The notes beneath the pieces are model-generated. The model saw only the letters and a program-made list of their open reading frames with translations, had not been told where the DNA came from and did no database searches. Of a DNA stretch of 64,000 bases, positions 7,912 to 16,204 are shown one piece after another. The stretch covers positions 157,036 to 221,035 of the forward strand of contig JAJQCE010000024.1 of the NCBI GenBank assembly GCA_021202895.1. The letters are read 5' to 3'. The position numbers were made by a program, and so were the translations under genes. How positions within the stretch are numbered: the stretch's first letter is position 1; each line of letters begins with the position of its first letter. The stretch comes from Ruminococcus sp. GTDB lineage: Bacteria; Bacillota; Clostridia; Oscillospirales; Ruminococcaceae.

Positions 7912-10212
7912 CTATCTGCCGCTTCTCTCAACGCTTATTACATTCTTTATCTTCTTAATCCTCGACATCACATTGTCAAGCTGTTCCATGCCTGCAATGC
8001 TCAAAGTCACCGACAAAATAGCGTTGCCGTTTTTAAGCTCTCTTGACGAGGATTCGTAAATATAGATGTTAATCATCGCAAGCGCAGAGGAAACGTCCGC
8101 CAGAAGCCCTATTCTATCAACGGCTATAATGTCAAGCGTTGTCTTAAAGAACGCTGAATCGGTCTTGTTTTCCTCCCAGCGAACCTGTATCCATCTGTCC
8201 TTTTGCTCTGGAATATCCTTTTGCGAAAGATAATTCACACAGTCGCACTTATGCACGCTGATACCATGACCTCTCGTTATAAAGCCTATTATATCATCGC
8301 CCGGAAACGGATTGCAGCACTGCGCAAACTTAACCGCACAGTCGTCTATCCCATCAACAATAACTCCCGATTTATTCTTTAGGCTCTTAGGCTTAATATC
8401 CTCCTGCGTAATTTCAGGCTGCGGCTTTTCAGCATAACGCTTTGTATACTCGCTCTTAAGCCGCTGCATAATCTTAGACATCTGAACTCCGCCGTAGCCT
8501 ATCGCCGCAAAGAAATCGTCAAGCGTTTCACAGCTGTGCTTTTTCATGTCAAGCGCAAGAAAATCCTCCAGGTCCTCCTCTGGAACACGCATATTGTTGC
8601 GTCTGAACTCTCTCTCCAGCGCATTTTTTCCCTCGAAAATGTTTTCCTCTCTGCGCTCCTTTTTAAACCACGAACGAATCTTTGACTTCGCCTCATTGGT
8701 TTTAGCAATGCTCAGCCACGAGCGCGATGGTCCGTGTCCTTCAATATTTGTCGTGAGAATTTCTATAATTTCACCCGTGCTAATTTGATAGTCGTAGGAA
8801 ACCATCTTTTTATCCGCTTTAGCTCCGCACATTCTGTGACCTACCTGCGTGTGAATAGCATACGCAAAGTCAATCACCGTCGAGCCCTTTGGCAGGGTAA
8901 TCATATCTCCCTTAGGCGTAAACGCAAAAACATCCTCAGGCGCCAAATCGTTCTTTATAGCGCGGACAATTTCCTCAACATCGTTAGATTCCTGCTGAGA
9001 TTCTATAATCTGCCTTACCCATGCGATTCTGTTGTCGTCCTTGGTGCTGCCGCCCTTGATCCCTTCCTTGTATTTCCAGTGAGCGGCGATACCGTACTCC
9101 GCCATCTGATGCATTTCCCATGTGCGTATCTGCACCTCAAACGGCACGCCCTCTCGTCCTATAACTGTAGTGTGGAGCGACTGATACATATTAGTTTTAG
9201 GTGTTGAAATATAGTCCTTAAAACGATTAGGAATAGGTCTGAACATATCGTGAATAATACCCAGAATGTTATAACATTCGGCTATCGTATTAACTATTAT
9301 TCTAACCGCATAGCGGTCATAAATCTGATCTATGTCCTTTCCGTCACGGTAAACCTTTTTGTAAATACCATAGTTAGACTTAACACGTCCCTCAATCTGC
9401 GGAAGCGGGTCGTAGTTTTCCTTTTGAAGCCTGTTACGGATTTTCTCCTTGATTTTCTCTACAAGCTCCTCCCTGTCGTCCTTTCTGATCTTCATCTGCT
9501 CTTCGATTTCCATATAGGCAAAGGGATCAAGATAGTAAAAAGCCAAATCCTCTATCTCGTCCTTAATTGAGCTTATTCCCAAGCGGTGAGCAATAGGCGC
9601 ATAGATGTTCATCGTTTCGTGAGCGATAGTTCTGCGCTTCTCCTCACGGCAGTACTTGAGCGTTCGCATATTGTGAAGCCGGTCTGAAAGCTTGATAATT
9701 ATAACGCGTATGTCCTCGCTCATTGCAAGCAAAATCTTGCGGATATTCTCCGCTTTTTGCTCCTCTTTGGTAAAAATCTCCACCTTGCCCAGCTTTGTAA
9801 CTCCATTCACAAGCATAGCTACATCGCTGCCGAACTTTTTCTCAAGCTCCGCTAGTGTACAGTCTGTATCTTCAACCACATCGTGAAGCAAAGCCGCACA
9901 GATTGTGTCGGTGTCCATTCCCAGCTCAAGCAAAATATACGCAACAGAAAGAGGGTGGCTGATATACGGCTCGCCCGATTCACGCTTCTGGTCATGGTGA
10001 TACATCTCCGCAAGCTCATACGCAGAAACAATCTTTGTCAGATCATACTGCTTATCGCCGTCAAGAATCTTTTGAATCAAAGCGTCGATTGTGACAATCT
10101 CCTCCGGCTCGACAATATAGTCATTTTCCCTAAGAGCTTCATTTCTCTTTGCGCTTTCACGCTTTTCTTCTTCCACAATCTCTGTTTTGTTCTCTTTGAT
10201 AATATCATCCAT
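7912..10212 (-). CDS. relA: Bifunctional (p)ppGpp synthetase/hydrolase
   Basis: RelA/SpoT (Rel) long-form enzyme of the stringent response, 766 aa. It shows the HD hydrolase domain (YISHPLSVAYIL, then LLHDVVEDTD), the synthetase domain (YDRYAVRIIV, YQSLHTTVIG, EVQIRTWEMH), a TGS domain (FTPKGDMITLPKGSTVIDFAY), a conserved-cysteine region (VKFAQCCNPFPGDDIIGF) and a C-terminal ACT domain. Both catalytic halves look intact, as expected for the single Rel of Firmicutes. ATG 10212 is chosen because GAGGGGG lies ten bases upstream; the TTG at 10221 is too close to it. It follows recJ by 47 bases. Confidence 0.96.
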   Translation of the reverse strand: MDDIIKENKTEIVEEEKRESAKRNEALRENDYIVEPEEIVTIDALIQKILDGDKQYDLTKIVSAYELAEMYHHDQKRESGEPYISHPLSVAYILLELGMDTDTICAALLHDVVEDTDCTLAELEKKFGSDVAMLVNGVTKLGKVEIFTKEEQKAENIRKILLAMSEDIRVIIIKLSDRLHNMRTLKYCREEKRRTIAHETMNIYAPIAHRLGISSIKDEIEDLAFYYLDPFAYMEIEEQMKIRKDDREELVEKIKEKIRNRLQKENYDPLPQIEGRVKSNYGIYKKVYRDGKDIDQIYDRYAVRIIVNTIAECYNILGIIHDMFRPIPNRFKDYISTPKTNMYQSLHTTVIGREGVPFEVQIRTWEMHQMAEYGIAAHWKYKEGIKGGSTKDDNRIAWVRQIIESQQESNDVEEIVRAIKNDLAPEDVFAFTPKGDMITLPKGSTVIDFAYAIHTQVGHRMCGAKADKKMVSYDYQISTGEIIEILTTNIEGHGPSRSWLSIAKTNEAKSKIRSWFKKERREENIFEGKNALEREFRRNNMRVPEEDLEDFLALDMKKHSCETLDDFFAAIGYGGVQMSKIMQRLKSEYTKRYAEKPQPEITQEDIKPKSLKNKSGVIVDGIDDCAVKFAQCCNPFPGDDIIGFITRGHGISVHKCDCVNYLSQKDIPEQKDRWIQVRWEENKTDSAFFKTTLDIIAVDRIGLLADVSSALAMINIYIYESSSRELKNGNAILSVTLSIAGMEQLDNVMSRIKKIKNVISVERSGR

Positions 10213-10259
10213 ACCGTTCAAACCCCCTCTTTAAAACTATAAATCCATCAAATAAGCTT

Positions 10260-12287
10260 TTATCCAAGCATTGCATAAAGCTGCTTCATTGTATATGTCG
10301 AATTTAAATCAACCTTTGAGCGCACATCAAGTATGCTCACGCTCTGCTCCGCAGCATTAAGCTCCGCAAGTCCCGCCTCGCAGAAAACTCTTATTATAAT
10401 TCTCAGCTTGCAGTAATTTATCGCAGGATTGTTTATTTTCATATACAGAAAATCTATATCCGCCTGCCTTTGTCCGCTCAAAAGCTTGTATACATAAACA
10501 AGCTCGTTTCTTGACGGAACAATCCTTTTTACAAAGCTTATCGGCAGCTGCTTGCCCTCATTAAGCTTTTCCCAACAGTCCTTTGCGGCAAAATACTTTT
10601 CGGTCTGCATATTAGCAGGACGCATATCCGCCGCCTTTACAGATACAGATTCCTTTCCGTTATACTCGTTTATATCAATATTCGCCGCTATATCTATAAA
10701 GTCACCAATGTTAAAAAACATACTTTCAGGACTTTTTGAAAAGACAAGCACGTTTACATTTTTCGCTCCATAAGTCACATTAATCTTTGTATGCTTGCCG
10801 CCCGAAAGCGGATAAATCGCATTCACTCTACAGTTTGGCATACAAAACATTGGCTTGGGATTTGCCGTTCCAAAGGGCTCAAGCACATTGAGCGATTTTA
10901 TACTCTCAACCGTAAGCTCGTTAGGCGGCATAACCATATCGCACTCTGTAAGCGGCATAGGCATGATTTTCATTTCATCCGCATATTCAAGCACTTTCTT
11001 TACAAAAGCGCTTATGTTTTCTTTCTTTATCGTCAAGCCGCCTGCACATTCGTGACCGCCGAATTTTTCGAGATATTCTGATGCATATGTAAGAGCGCTG
11101 TGTATGCTGAATCCCTTTAAGCTTCTTGCGCTTCCACGCCCAATGCCGTTTTCATCTATTGAAATTATAATGTTCGGCTTTCCATACGCTTCAAGCACCC
11201 TTGCGGATACTATTCCGATAACTCCGTGATGCCAACCGTTTCCTGCAAGCACAATCACACGTTTATCCAAAACCTGCGGATTTTTATTTATATACTGTTT
11301 TATGCCAGAAAAAATCTTTGCCTCAGTTTCCCTTCGCTCATTGTTCAAGCTGCAAAGCTTGTCGGCAAGCTCATCCGCCTGCTGAGGATTCTCCGTCAGA
11401 ACAGCTTCAAGCGCCATCAAAGGCGAGCCGAACCTCCCTGCCGCATTTATTCTAGGACAAATCTGAAATGCAAGCGTTGACGAGCTAAGCTTATCCCTGT
11501 CGACAGCCGCATGATCCATCAGCTCGTTAAGTCCCAGACTTTCAGTGTTTTTAAGATACAAAAGACCCTTCTTGACAAGAGCTCGATTTTCACCGTTAAG
11601 CTCAACCAAATCTCCGACTGTTCCTATAGCGCAAAGGTCGGCATACTGCTCAACCACTGCGTCATACTCTCCGCCGTCAAGTGCGGCGCAAAGCTTAAGA
11701 GCAACTCCCACTCCGGCAAGGTTTTTATACAGCGACGGACAATCTCTTCTGTGTGGATTTATAACCGCTTCCGCTTTCGGAAGCTCTTCGGGCGGCTGAT
11801 GGTGGTCGGTTATCACAAGCTTCATTCCAAGCTCGTAAATCCTCTCCGCTTCACCCACACAAGATATGCCATTGTCAACGGTAATTATAAGCTCAACTCC
11901 CTTATCGTGAAGCCTCTCAACCGCTTCAAGAGTCATACCGTAGCCCTCATCACGCTCGTTTATATAGTAGGTTACATTTGCGCCCATACTCAAAAGATAG
12001 CTGTACAAAACAGCCGTAGCTGTAATTCCGTCGCAGTCATAGTCGCCGTAAACGCAGATAAGCTTGTATGAATCAATATATTCATTGATTATCTCAACCG
12101 CCACGCTCATGTCAGCTAAAACAAATGGATCGCTAAGGCTTTCAGAACTGAAAAATTCCACTGCCTGCTGAAAATCCGTCATGCCTCTTGCCGTCAAAAG
12201 CTCAAGCACAAGCATACTTAGATCACATTTTGATTTAAATTCTACAGCCTTTTTCTCATCAGCCGAACCAACAATCCATCTTTTCAT
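10260..12287 (-). CDS. recJ: Single-stranded-DNA-specific exonuclease RecJ
   Basis: A 5'-3' ssDNA exonuclease for recombination and mismatch or base-excision repair. The 675-aa protein carries the DHH phosphoesterase motifs (VYGDYDCDGITAT, then ITDHHQPPEE), the DHHA1 domain with GRGSARSLKGFSIH and KFGGHECAGG, and the OB-like and C-terminal regions typical of Firmicutes RecJ. It is somewhat shorter than the B. subtilis protein. ATG 12287 has AAAGGA seven bases upstream; the upstream in-frame ATG at 12323 does not. A clear promoter at 12345-12373 starts the operon here. Confidence 0.95.
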   Translation of the reverse strand: MKRWIVGSADEKKAVEFKSKCDLSMLVLELLTARGMTDFQQAVEFFSSESLSDPFVLADMSVAVEIINEYIDSYKLICVYGDYDCDGITATAVLYSYLLSMGANVTYYINERDEGYGMTLEAVERLHDKGVELIITVDNGISCVGEAERIYELGMKLVITDHHQPPEELPKAEAVINPHRRDCPSLYKNLAGVGVALKLCAALDGGEYDAVVEQYADLCAIGTVGDLVELNGENRALVKKGLLYLKNTESLGLNELMDHAAVDRDKLSSSTLAFQICPRINAAGRFGSPLMALEAVLTENPQQADELADKLCSLNNERRETEAKIFSGIKQYINKNPQVLDKRVIVLAGNGWHHGVIGIVSARVLEAYGKPNIIISIDENGIGRGSARSLKGFSIHSALTYASEYLEKFGGHECAGGLTIKKENISAFVKKVLEYADEMKIMPMPLTECDMVMPPNELTVESIKSLNVLEPFGTANPKPMFCMPNCRVNAIYPLSGGKHTKINVTYGAKNVNVLVFSKSPESMFFNIGDFIDIAANIDINEYNGKESVSVKAADMRPANMQTEKYFAAKDCWEKLNEGKQLPISFVKRIVPSRNELVYVYKLLSGQRQADIDFLYMKINNPAINYCKLRIIIRVFCEAGLAELNAAEQSVSILDVRSKVDLNSTYTMKQLYAMLG

Positions 12288-12344
12288 TAGCAAAATCCTT
12301 TTTTTAATGCCTGAAATCGGCAATTTACAACATTAGTAAACTAT

Positions 12345-12373
12345 ATTATACCACACTTTTATATTTTTTTCAA
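12345..12373 (-). promoter_or_regulatory. Sigma-A promoter for the recJ-relA operon
   Basis: On the minus strand, TTGAAA (12368-12373) and TATAAT (12345-12350) are separated by exactly 17 bases, about 50 bases before the recJ start. Confidence 0.8.
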
Positions 12374-12469
12374 TAGCGTTTTCCCTTTTCAAAAAAAATT
12401 AACAACAAAGCTCTCAAAATGCTTTATTTCAGAGCCTATTTTCGCATTTATTCACACAAAGGTAAATAA

Positions 12470-12508
12470 AAAATCAAAAACGTTCGTCCCCTTTAAGGAA
12501 CGAACGCT
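12470..12508 (-). terminator. Intrinsic terminator after the 259-aa protein gene
   Basis: The arms CGTTCGT and ACGAACG (12481-12506) pair and are followed, on the minus strand, by a T-rich tract. The gap 12374-12480 otherwise shows only A+T-rich sequence. Confidence 0.75.
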
Positions 12509-12522
12509 GATTTTTCACTTTG

Positions 12523-13302
12523 TCAGCTGGTAGTTGACGCTTCATCGCTTTCTGTATCCGTCTGCGTTTCATTGCAGCAGCAATTTCCTGAAGCTTCAAG
12601 ACCCTGTGGGAAAAATTCCGAAGTCGGGAAGCTGATTTTGTCAAACAGCTCGCAGGGGCTGTCGGTGTTGGTCGAGCATTCCTTTTCAGGCATACAATAA
12701 TCAAACGCTGGAATCATTATCGGCACAGGACGCTCAAGCTGAATAATAGCAAAAATTCCAATCGTGATTGTCACAATGTTCCCATCGTCAGATGTATTAA
12801 GCGAAGCGTCCAAACACATAGGCGGCGCAATATTTACAGCGGCAGTCGGCAAAGAACCACAGTCACAGCAGCAGGCGCATCCGCTTGCTTGCGAAATCGC
12901 CACAGTAGTTGACGTCTGCCCTGAAACAAATCTTTGTGTGCTGCCATCGCTGCCAAAGAGTATAACCTTTTTAGAAAAGCTTGCTGTACCGTAAACGAGC
13001 GTTGGAAGTGTAGACGATGAGGTGTACGCTTCAATTTGCGCACTGAAATTAAACGTCACGTCAACGGTATAAAAGCCCTTGTTAAACGGCACGGGGTCTA
13101 CTGCAAAGGTGACGCTTTCAACCTCTATGCACTTAGCCTTGATGTATGTCGCCTCGTTTATTTCCTCCTGAGCCTCCTCGTCAAAGGTAAACTCCAAATC
13201 CTCCAGGCACTCCTGCGCCGCACAGGAATCGAACACACGCATAACGTCAACGCACACGGCTTCTTTAAACGGTCTGTTCGGATTTACATTCATTTCACTC
13301 AT
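12523..13302 (-). CDS. Conserved clostridial protein of unknown function, Cys-rich
   Basis: A 259-aa acidic protein without signal peptide or membrane segment, with about fifteen cysteines including the cluster GCACCCDCG near the middle and CCCNE near the end. The opening block (NRPFKEAVCVDVMRVFDSC, then ECLEDLEF) and the central VDPVPFNKGFYTVDVTF segment resemble a family I recall as widespread in Clostridia, but I know no assigned function. The C-terminus is a Ser/Thr/Glu-rich tail. It has a strong ribosome site (AGGAGG) and its own terminator, and looks monocistronic. No clear sigma-A promoter precedes it, which would allow sporulation-specific expression; a spore-coat-type role is only a guess. 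Confidence 0.75.
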   Translation of the reverse strand: MSEMNVNPNRPFKEAVCVDVMRVFDSCAAQECLEDLEFTFDEEAQEEINEATYIKAKCIEVESVTFAVDPVPFNKGFYTVDVTFNFSAQIEAYTSSSTLPTLVYGTASFSKKVILFGSDGSTQRFVSGQTSTTVAISQASGCACCCDCGSLPTAAVNIAPPMCLDASLNTSDDGNIVTITIGIFAIIQLERPVPIMIPAFDYCMPEKECSTNTDSPCELFDKISFPTSEFFPQGLEASGNCCCNETQTDTESDEASTTS

Positions 13303-13413
13303 AAAAATATCCTCCTGACTTGATGTACTAAATAAAAATATGAACCTCTTACCGATATAAGGGTAAGCTTTAATACATTCTATTCAGAAGGATTTTATTT
13401 TGTGCAAAATTTA

Positions 13414-13752
13414 TTATGTATTTTTATCGGTCTGATGGAACTCTTTGAGATTGCCGATTTTCTCATTTCGCTCGTCAAGCACCTTTTCAACGTCCGACCA
13501 CTCGAGTCCCTGATTAACCGCAAGCACCATCACATGATACAGCAAATCGTTGATTTCATTTTTAAGCTCTTCATTGTCGCCATTTTTAGCGGCAATAATC
13601 GTTTCAGCCGCTTCCTCGCCCACCTTTTTGCAGATTTTATCCACACCCTTTTCATAAAGATAACAGGTGTAGGACTTTTCAGGCGCCGTTCCCTCGTCAA
13701 AAGCTCTTTTGCGAAGCTTTAAAACCTCGAAAATTTCCTCGTATACCGTCAT
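13414..13752 (-). CDS. hisE: Phosphoribosyl-ATP pyrophosphatase
   Basis: Hydrolyses phosphoribosyl-ATP to phosphoribosyl-AMP, step two of histidine synthesis. The 112-aa MazG-like helical protein contains KVGEEAAETIIAAKNGD and NEINDLLYHVMVLAVNQG, the metal-binding helices of the family. HisE is often fused to HisI, but here the two are separate genes three bases apart. It is the last gene of the operon; 13303-13413 between it and the next gene holds only a weak CTTACC/GGTAAG hairpin near 13349-13366. Confidence 0.94.
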   Translation of the reverse strand: MTVYEEIFEVLKLRKRAFDEGTAPEKSYTCYLYEKGVDKICKKVGEEAAETIIAAKNGDNEELKNEINDLLYHVMVLAVNQGLEWSDVEKVLDERNEKIGNLKEFHQTDKNT

Positions 13753-13755
13753 TTT

Positions 13756-14106
13756 TTAGTTCTCCTCATTGTAAATTTCATTAAAAAAACAGCTGTATGA
13801 GCCTGTATGACAAGCCGCTCCCGTCTGCTCAACATTCAAAAGCAGCGTATCGTTATCGCAGTCGGAATAAATTGAAACCACCCTCTGCAAATGTCCGCTA
13901 ATTGCTCCCTTATTCCAGAGCTCCTGCCTTGAACGGCTCCAGTACCATGTATATCCCGTTTCCAGCGTTTTTTTAAGGCTCTCCTTATTCATATACGCCA
14001 GCATAAGCACCGTCTTTGTGTTGTTTTCAAAGGCAATCGCAGGAATAAGATCGCTTTTCTCAAAGTATCTATCCAAATCATTTATATCTATCTTCACAGG
14101 ATTCAT
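13756..14106 (-). CDS. hisI: Phosphoribosyl-AMP cyclohydrolase
   Basis: Opens the adenine ring of phosphoribosyl-AMP (step three of histidine synthesis). At 116 aa it is the stand-alone HisI form, with the zinc and magnesium motifs [29 protein letters not shown], the aspartate stretch [10 protein letters not shown] and the final QTGAACHTG with its cysteine and histidine ligands. It lies five bases after hisF and three before hisE. Confidence 0.95.
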   Translation of the reverse strand: MNPVKIDINDLDRYFEKSDLIPAIAFENNTKTVLMLAYMNKESLKKTLETGYTWYWSRSRQELWNKGAISGHLQRVVSIYSDCDNDTLLLNVEQTGAACHTGSYSCFFNEIYNEEN

Positions 14107-14111
14107 TTAAC

Positions 14112-14867
14112 TTACCTCACTATTATCCCTTTACCTCGGCAGTCATCCTTGACCTGTTCAACAGTCAGCTCTCTGAAGTGAAACAGGCTTGCCGCCAAAG
14201 CCGCCGAGCAGTCTGTTTCCAAAAATGCTTCGGCAAAATCGCCTAGCTTCCCTGCTCCGCCGCTTGCAATTACGGGAATTTTCACAGCGTCAACCACTGC
14301 CTTTAGCATCGGCAGGTCAAAGCCGCCCCTCACTCCGTCAGTGTCGATTGAATTAAGGCAGATTTCCCCTGCACCAAGCTGCTCTACCTGCTTTACCCAC
14401 TCGATAAGGTCGAGCTTCATATCAATTCTTGCGCCGTTAATATACACCGTCCACTTATTTTCTCCGATTTTTTTAGCGTCAATTCCAACACATATGCACT
14501 GCGAACCGAAAATGTCCGCTCCGTCCTTGACAAGCTGCGGATTTTTCACTGCCTGAGAGTTTACCGAAACCTTGTCCGCACCGGCTCTTAGCGTATTGCG
14601 AATGTCGTCCACCGTAGAAATTCCTCCGCCTACCGTAAGCGGCACAAAAACCTTTTTCGCCGTTTCTCTTACAACGTCAAGGATAACTCCCCTGCCCTCG
14701 TGCGAAGCTGTTATATCATAAAAAACTATCTCGTCTGCGCCCTGCAAATTGTACTCATAGGCACACTCCACAGGATCGCCTACCTCTCTGATTCCTTCAA
14801 AATTAACTCCCTTAACCACCTTGCCGTCGCGCACGTCAAGACAGGGAATTATTCTTTTCACCAACAT
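14112..14867 (-). CDS. hisF: Imidazole glycerol phosphate synthase, cyclase subunit
   Basis: The (beta-alpha)8-barrel subunit that joins PRFAR with ammonia from HisH to give IGP and AICAR. The 251-aa protein opens with [21 protein letters not shown] (catalytic Asp near residue 11) and has PLTVGGGIS, the second phosphate site [10 protein letters not shown], and VGIDAKK. ATG 14867 follows GAGGGGG by six bases; the GTG at 14882 overlaps the end of hisH. Its by-product AICAR feeds the purine pathway encoded a few kilobases away. hisA, normally between hisH and hisF, is missing here. Confidence 0.96.
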   Translation of the reverse strand: MLVKRIIPCLDVRDGKVVKGVNFEGIREVGDPVECAYEYNLQGADEIVFYDITASHEGRGVILDVVRETAKKVFVPLTVGGGISTVDDIRNTLRAGADKVSVNSQAVKNPQLVKDGADIFGSQCICVGIDAKKIGENKWTVYINGARIDMKLDLIEWVKQVEQLGAGEICLNSIDTDGVRGGFDLPMLKAVVDAVKIPVIASGGAGKLGDFAEAFLETDCSAALAASLFHFRELTVEQVKDDCRGKGIIVR

Positions 14868-14878
14868 ATTATTCCCCC

Positions 14879-15484
14879 TCACCTTGCAAGTCTGACAAAG
14901 TTTTCAAGTATTTTAAGACCTGTTTTACCGCTCTTTTCAGGATGAAACTGACTGCCGAAGCAACAGCCGCCGTCCGAAACCAAAGCTGTCACAGGATTGC
15001 CGTAATCGACATAAGCACACAGGCTTTTCTCATCGCAGAATGCCTTGTAGGAATGAACAAAGTAGACATACTCCTCATCGCCCAGACCGTCAAGCAGCGA
15101 GCAATTGTTAGTCTTGACGAGCTTATTCCAGCCCATATGAGGAATGACTAAATCAGGCTCGTCTATCTTGTCAACATAGCCCCCAATAAGCCCCAGACCG
15201 CCGCACTCTTCAAACTCATAGCTTTTTTCAAACAGAAGCTGCATACCAAGGCATATCCCCAGAAAGGGTTTAAGCTTAGCCTGCTCCTTAATCGTTTCTA
15301 CAAGTCCGCTCTCCTCAAGCTTTTTCATCGCCCACGGAAACGCTCCGACTCCTGGGAGGATAATCTCATCGGCTTTTTCAAGCTCAGCCGCATTGTCTGT
15401 CAGTATATTTTCCACATTCATATAATCAAGCGCATTTTTTACTGAAAAAATATTTCCTGCGCCGTAATCTACAATTGCAACCAT
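14879..15484 (-). CDS. hisH: Imidazole glycerol phosphate synthase, glutaminase subunit
   Basis: Class I glutamine amidotransferase that delivers ammonia to HisF. The 201-aa protein has [19 protein letters not shown], the nucleophile elbow [11 protein letters not shown] with its cysteine, and the closing QFHPEKSG with the catalytic His and Glu. It starts one base from the end of hisB and is followed by hisF within 11 bases, consistent with complex formation. Confidence 0.96.
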   Translation of the reverse strand: MVAIVDYGAGNIFSVKNALDYMNVENILTDNAAELEKADEIILPGVGAFPWAMKKLEESGLVETIKEQAKLKPFLGICLGMQLLFEKSYEFEECGGLGLIGGYVDKIDEPDLVIPHMGWNKLVKTNNCSLLDGLGDEEYVYFVHSYKAFCDEKSLCAYVDYGNPVTALVSDGGCCFGSQFHPEKSGKTGLKILENFVRLAR

Positions 15485-16063
15485 TTACAACACTCCCTTA
15501 GTAGAAAGAACCTCTCCTCCAGTAAGCTTCACAGCATCCTTAAGCGCATGAGCGACAGCCTTGAACATAGCTTCAATCACATGGTGGTCGTTTTTGCCGT
15601 ACTCCTTGCGAATATGCAGCGTTATCCCTGAATTTACAGCAAATGCGCGGAAAAATTCCTCCGCAAGGCAATTGTCAAAATCGCCGCACTTAAAATCCGA
15701 AAGCTCTGCATCGTAGTACAAAAAAGGTCTGCCGCTGATGTCCAGCGCACAAAAGCAAAGCGCCTCGTCCATCGGCACAAACGCACTGCCGTAGCGAGCT
15801 ATTCCGCTCTTATCGCCAAGTGCCTTTGCAAACGCCTGACCGAGTGAAATTCCAACGTCCTCAACGGTATGGTGACCATCAACCTCCAGATCGCCGGTAC
15901 AGCTCACCTGCAAATCTATACCGCTGTGCATACCAAAAGCAGTGAGCATATGGTCAAAAAAGCCTATGCCGGTATCTACTGTAACCTTGCCCTCTCCGTC
16001 AAGCCGTACAAAGACCTCAATGTCAGTCTCCTTTGTTTTCCTTTTAATTTCAGCAGCTCTCAT
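15485..16063 (-). CDS. hisB: Imidazoleglycerol-phosphate dehydratase
   Basis: Dehydrates IGP to imidazole acetol phosphate. At 192 aa it is the monofunctional form without the phosphatase domain of enterobacterial HisB. The two metal-binding repeats are clear: GFFDHMLTAFGMHS with DGHHTVEDVGI, and ITLHIRKEYGKNDHHVIEAMFKA. It is the first gene of the his operon and lies 26 bases from the promoter -10 box, so the mRNA leader is too short for a T-box or leader-peptide attenuator. Confidence 0.96.
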   Translation of the reverse strand: MRAAEIKRKTKETDIEVFVRLDGEGKVTVDTGIGFFDHMLTAFGMHSGIDLQVSCTGDLEVDGHHTVEDVGISLGQAFAKALGDKSGIARYGSAFVPMDEALCFCALDISGRPFLYYDAELSDFKCGDFDNCLAEEFFRAFAVNSGITLHIRKEYGKNDHHVIEAMFKAVAHALKDAVKLTGGEVLSTKGVL

Positions 16064-16089
16064 AACAGGCTCACACTCCTTTTGATTTT

Positions 16090-16118
16090 ATTATACACCA
16101 TTATCGAATGAAAGTCAA
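16090..16118 (-). promoter_or_regulatory. Sigma-A promoter for the his operon
   Basis: On the minus strand TTGACT (16113-16118) and TATAAT (16090-16095) are 17 bases apart. The predicted leader to hisB is only about 20 bases and includes AAAAGGAG. Confidence 0.85.
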
Positions 16119-16137
16119 GACTTATTTTAAAACAAAA

Positions 16138-16161
16138 ACGCCCCGAACTAAGTCGGAACGT
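16138..16161 (-). terminator. Intrinsic terminator after the surface protein gene
   Basis: A stem with G-U pairs formed by ACGTTCCGA and TTCGGGGCGT on the minus strand is followed by TTTTGTTTTA. It separates the surface protein gene from the his promoter. Confidence 0.75.
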
Positions 16162-16204
16162 CTTTGCTTATACTAAACGGATTAACTAGAATGCTATTTT
16201 AGAA

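Noticed and set aside
16064..16137. T-box or histidine leader before hisB
   Set aside because: The promoter is only about 26 bases from the start codon, leaving no room, and no T-box sequence is present.
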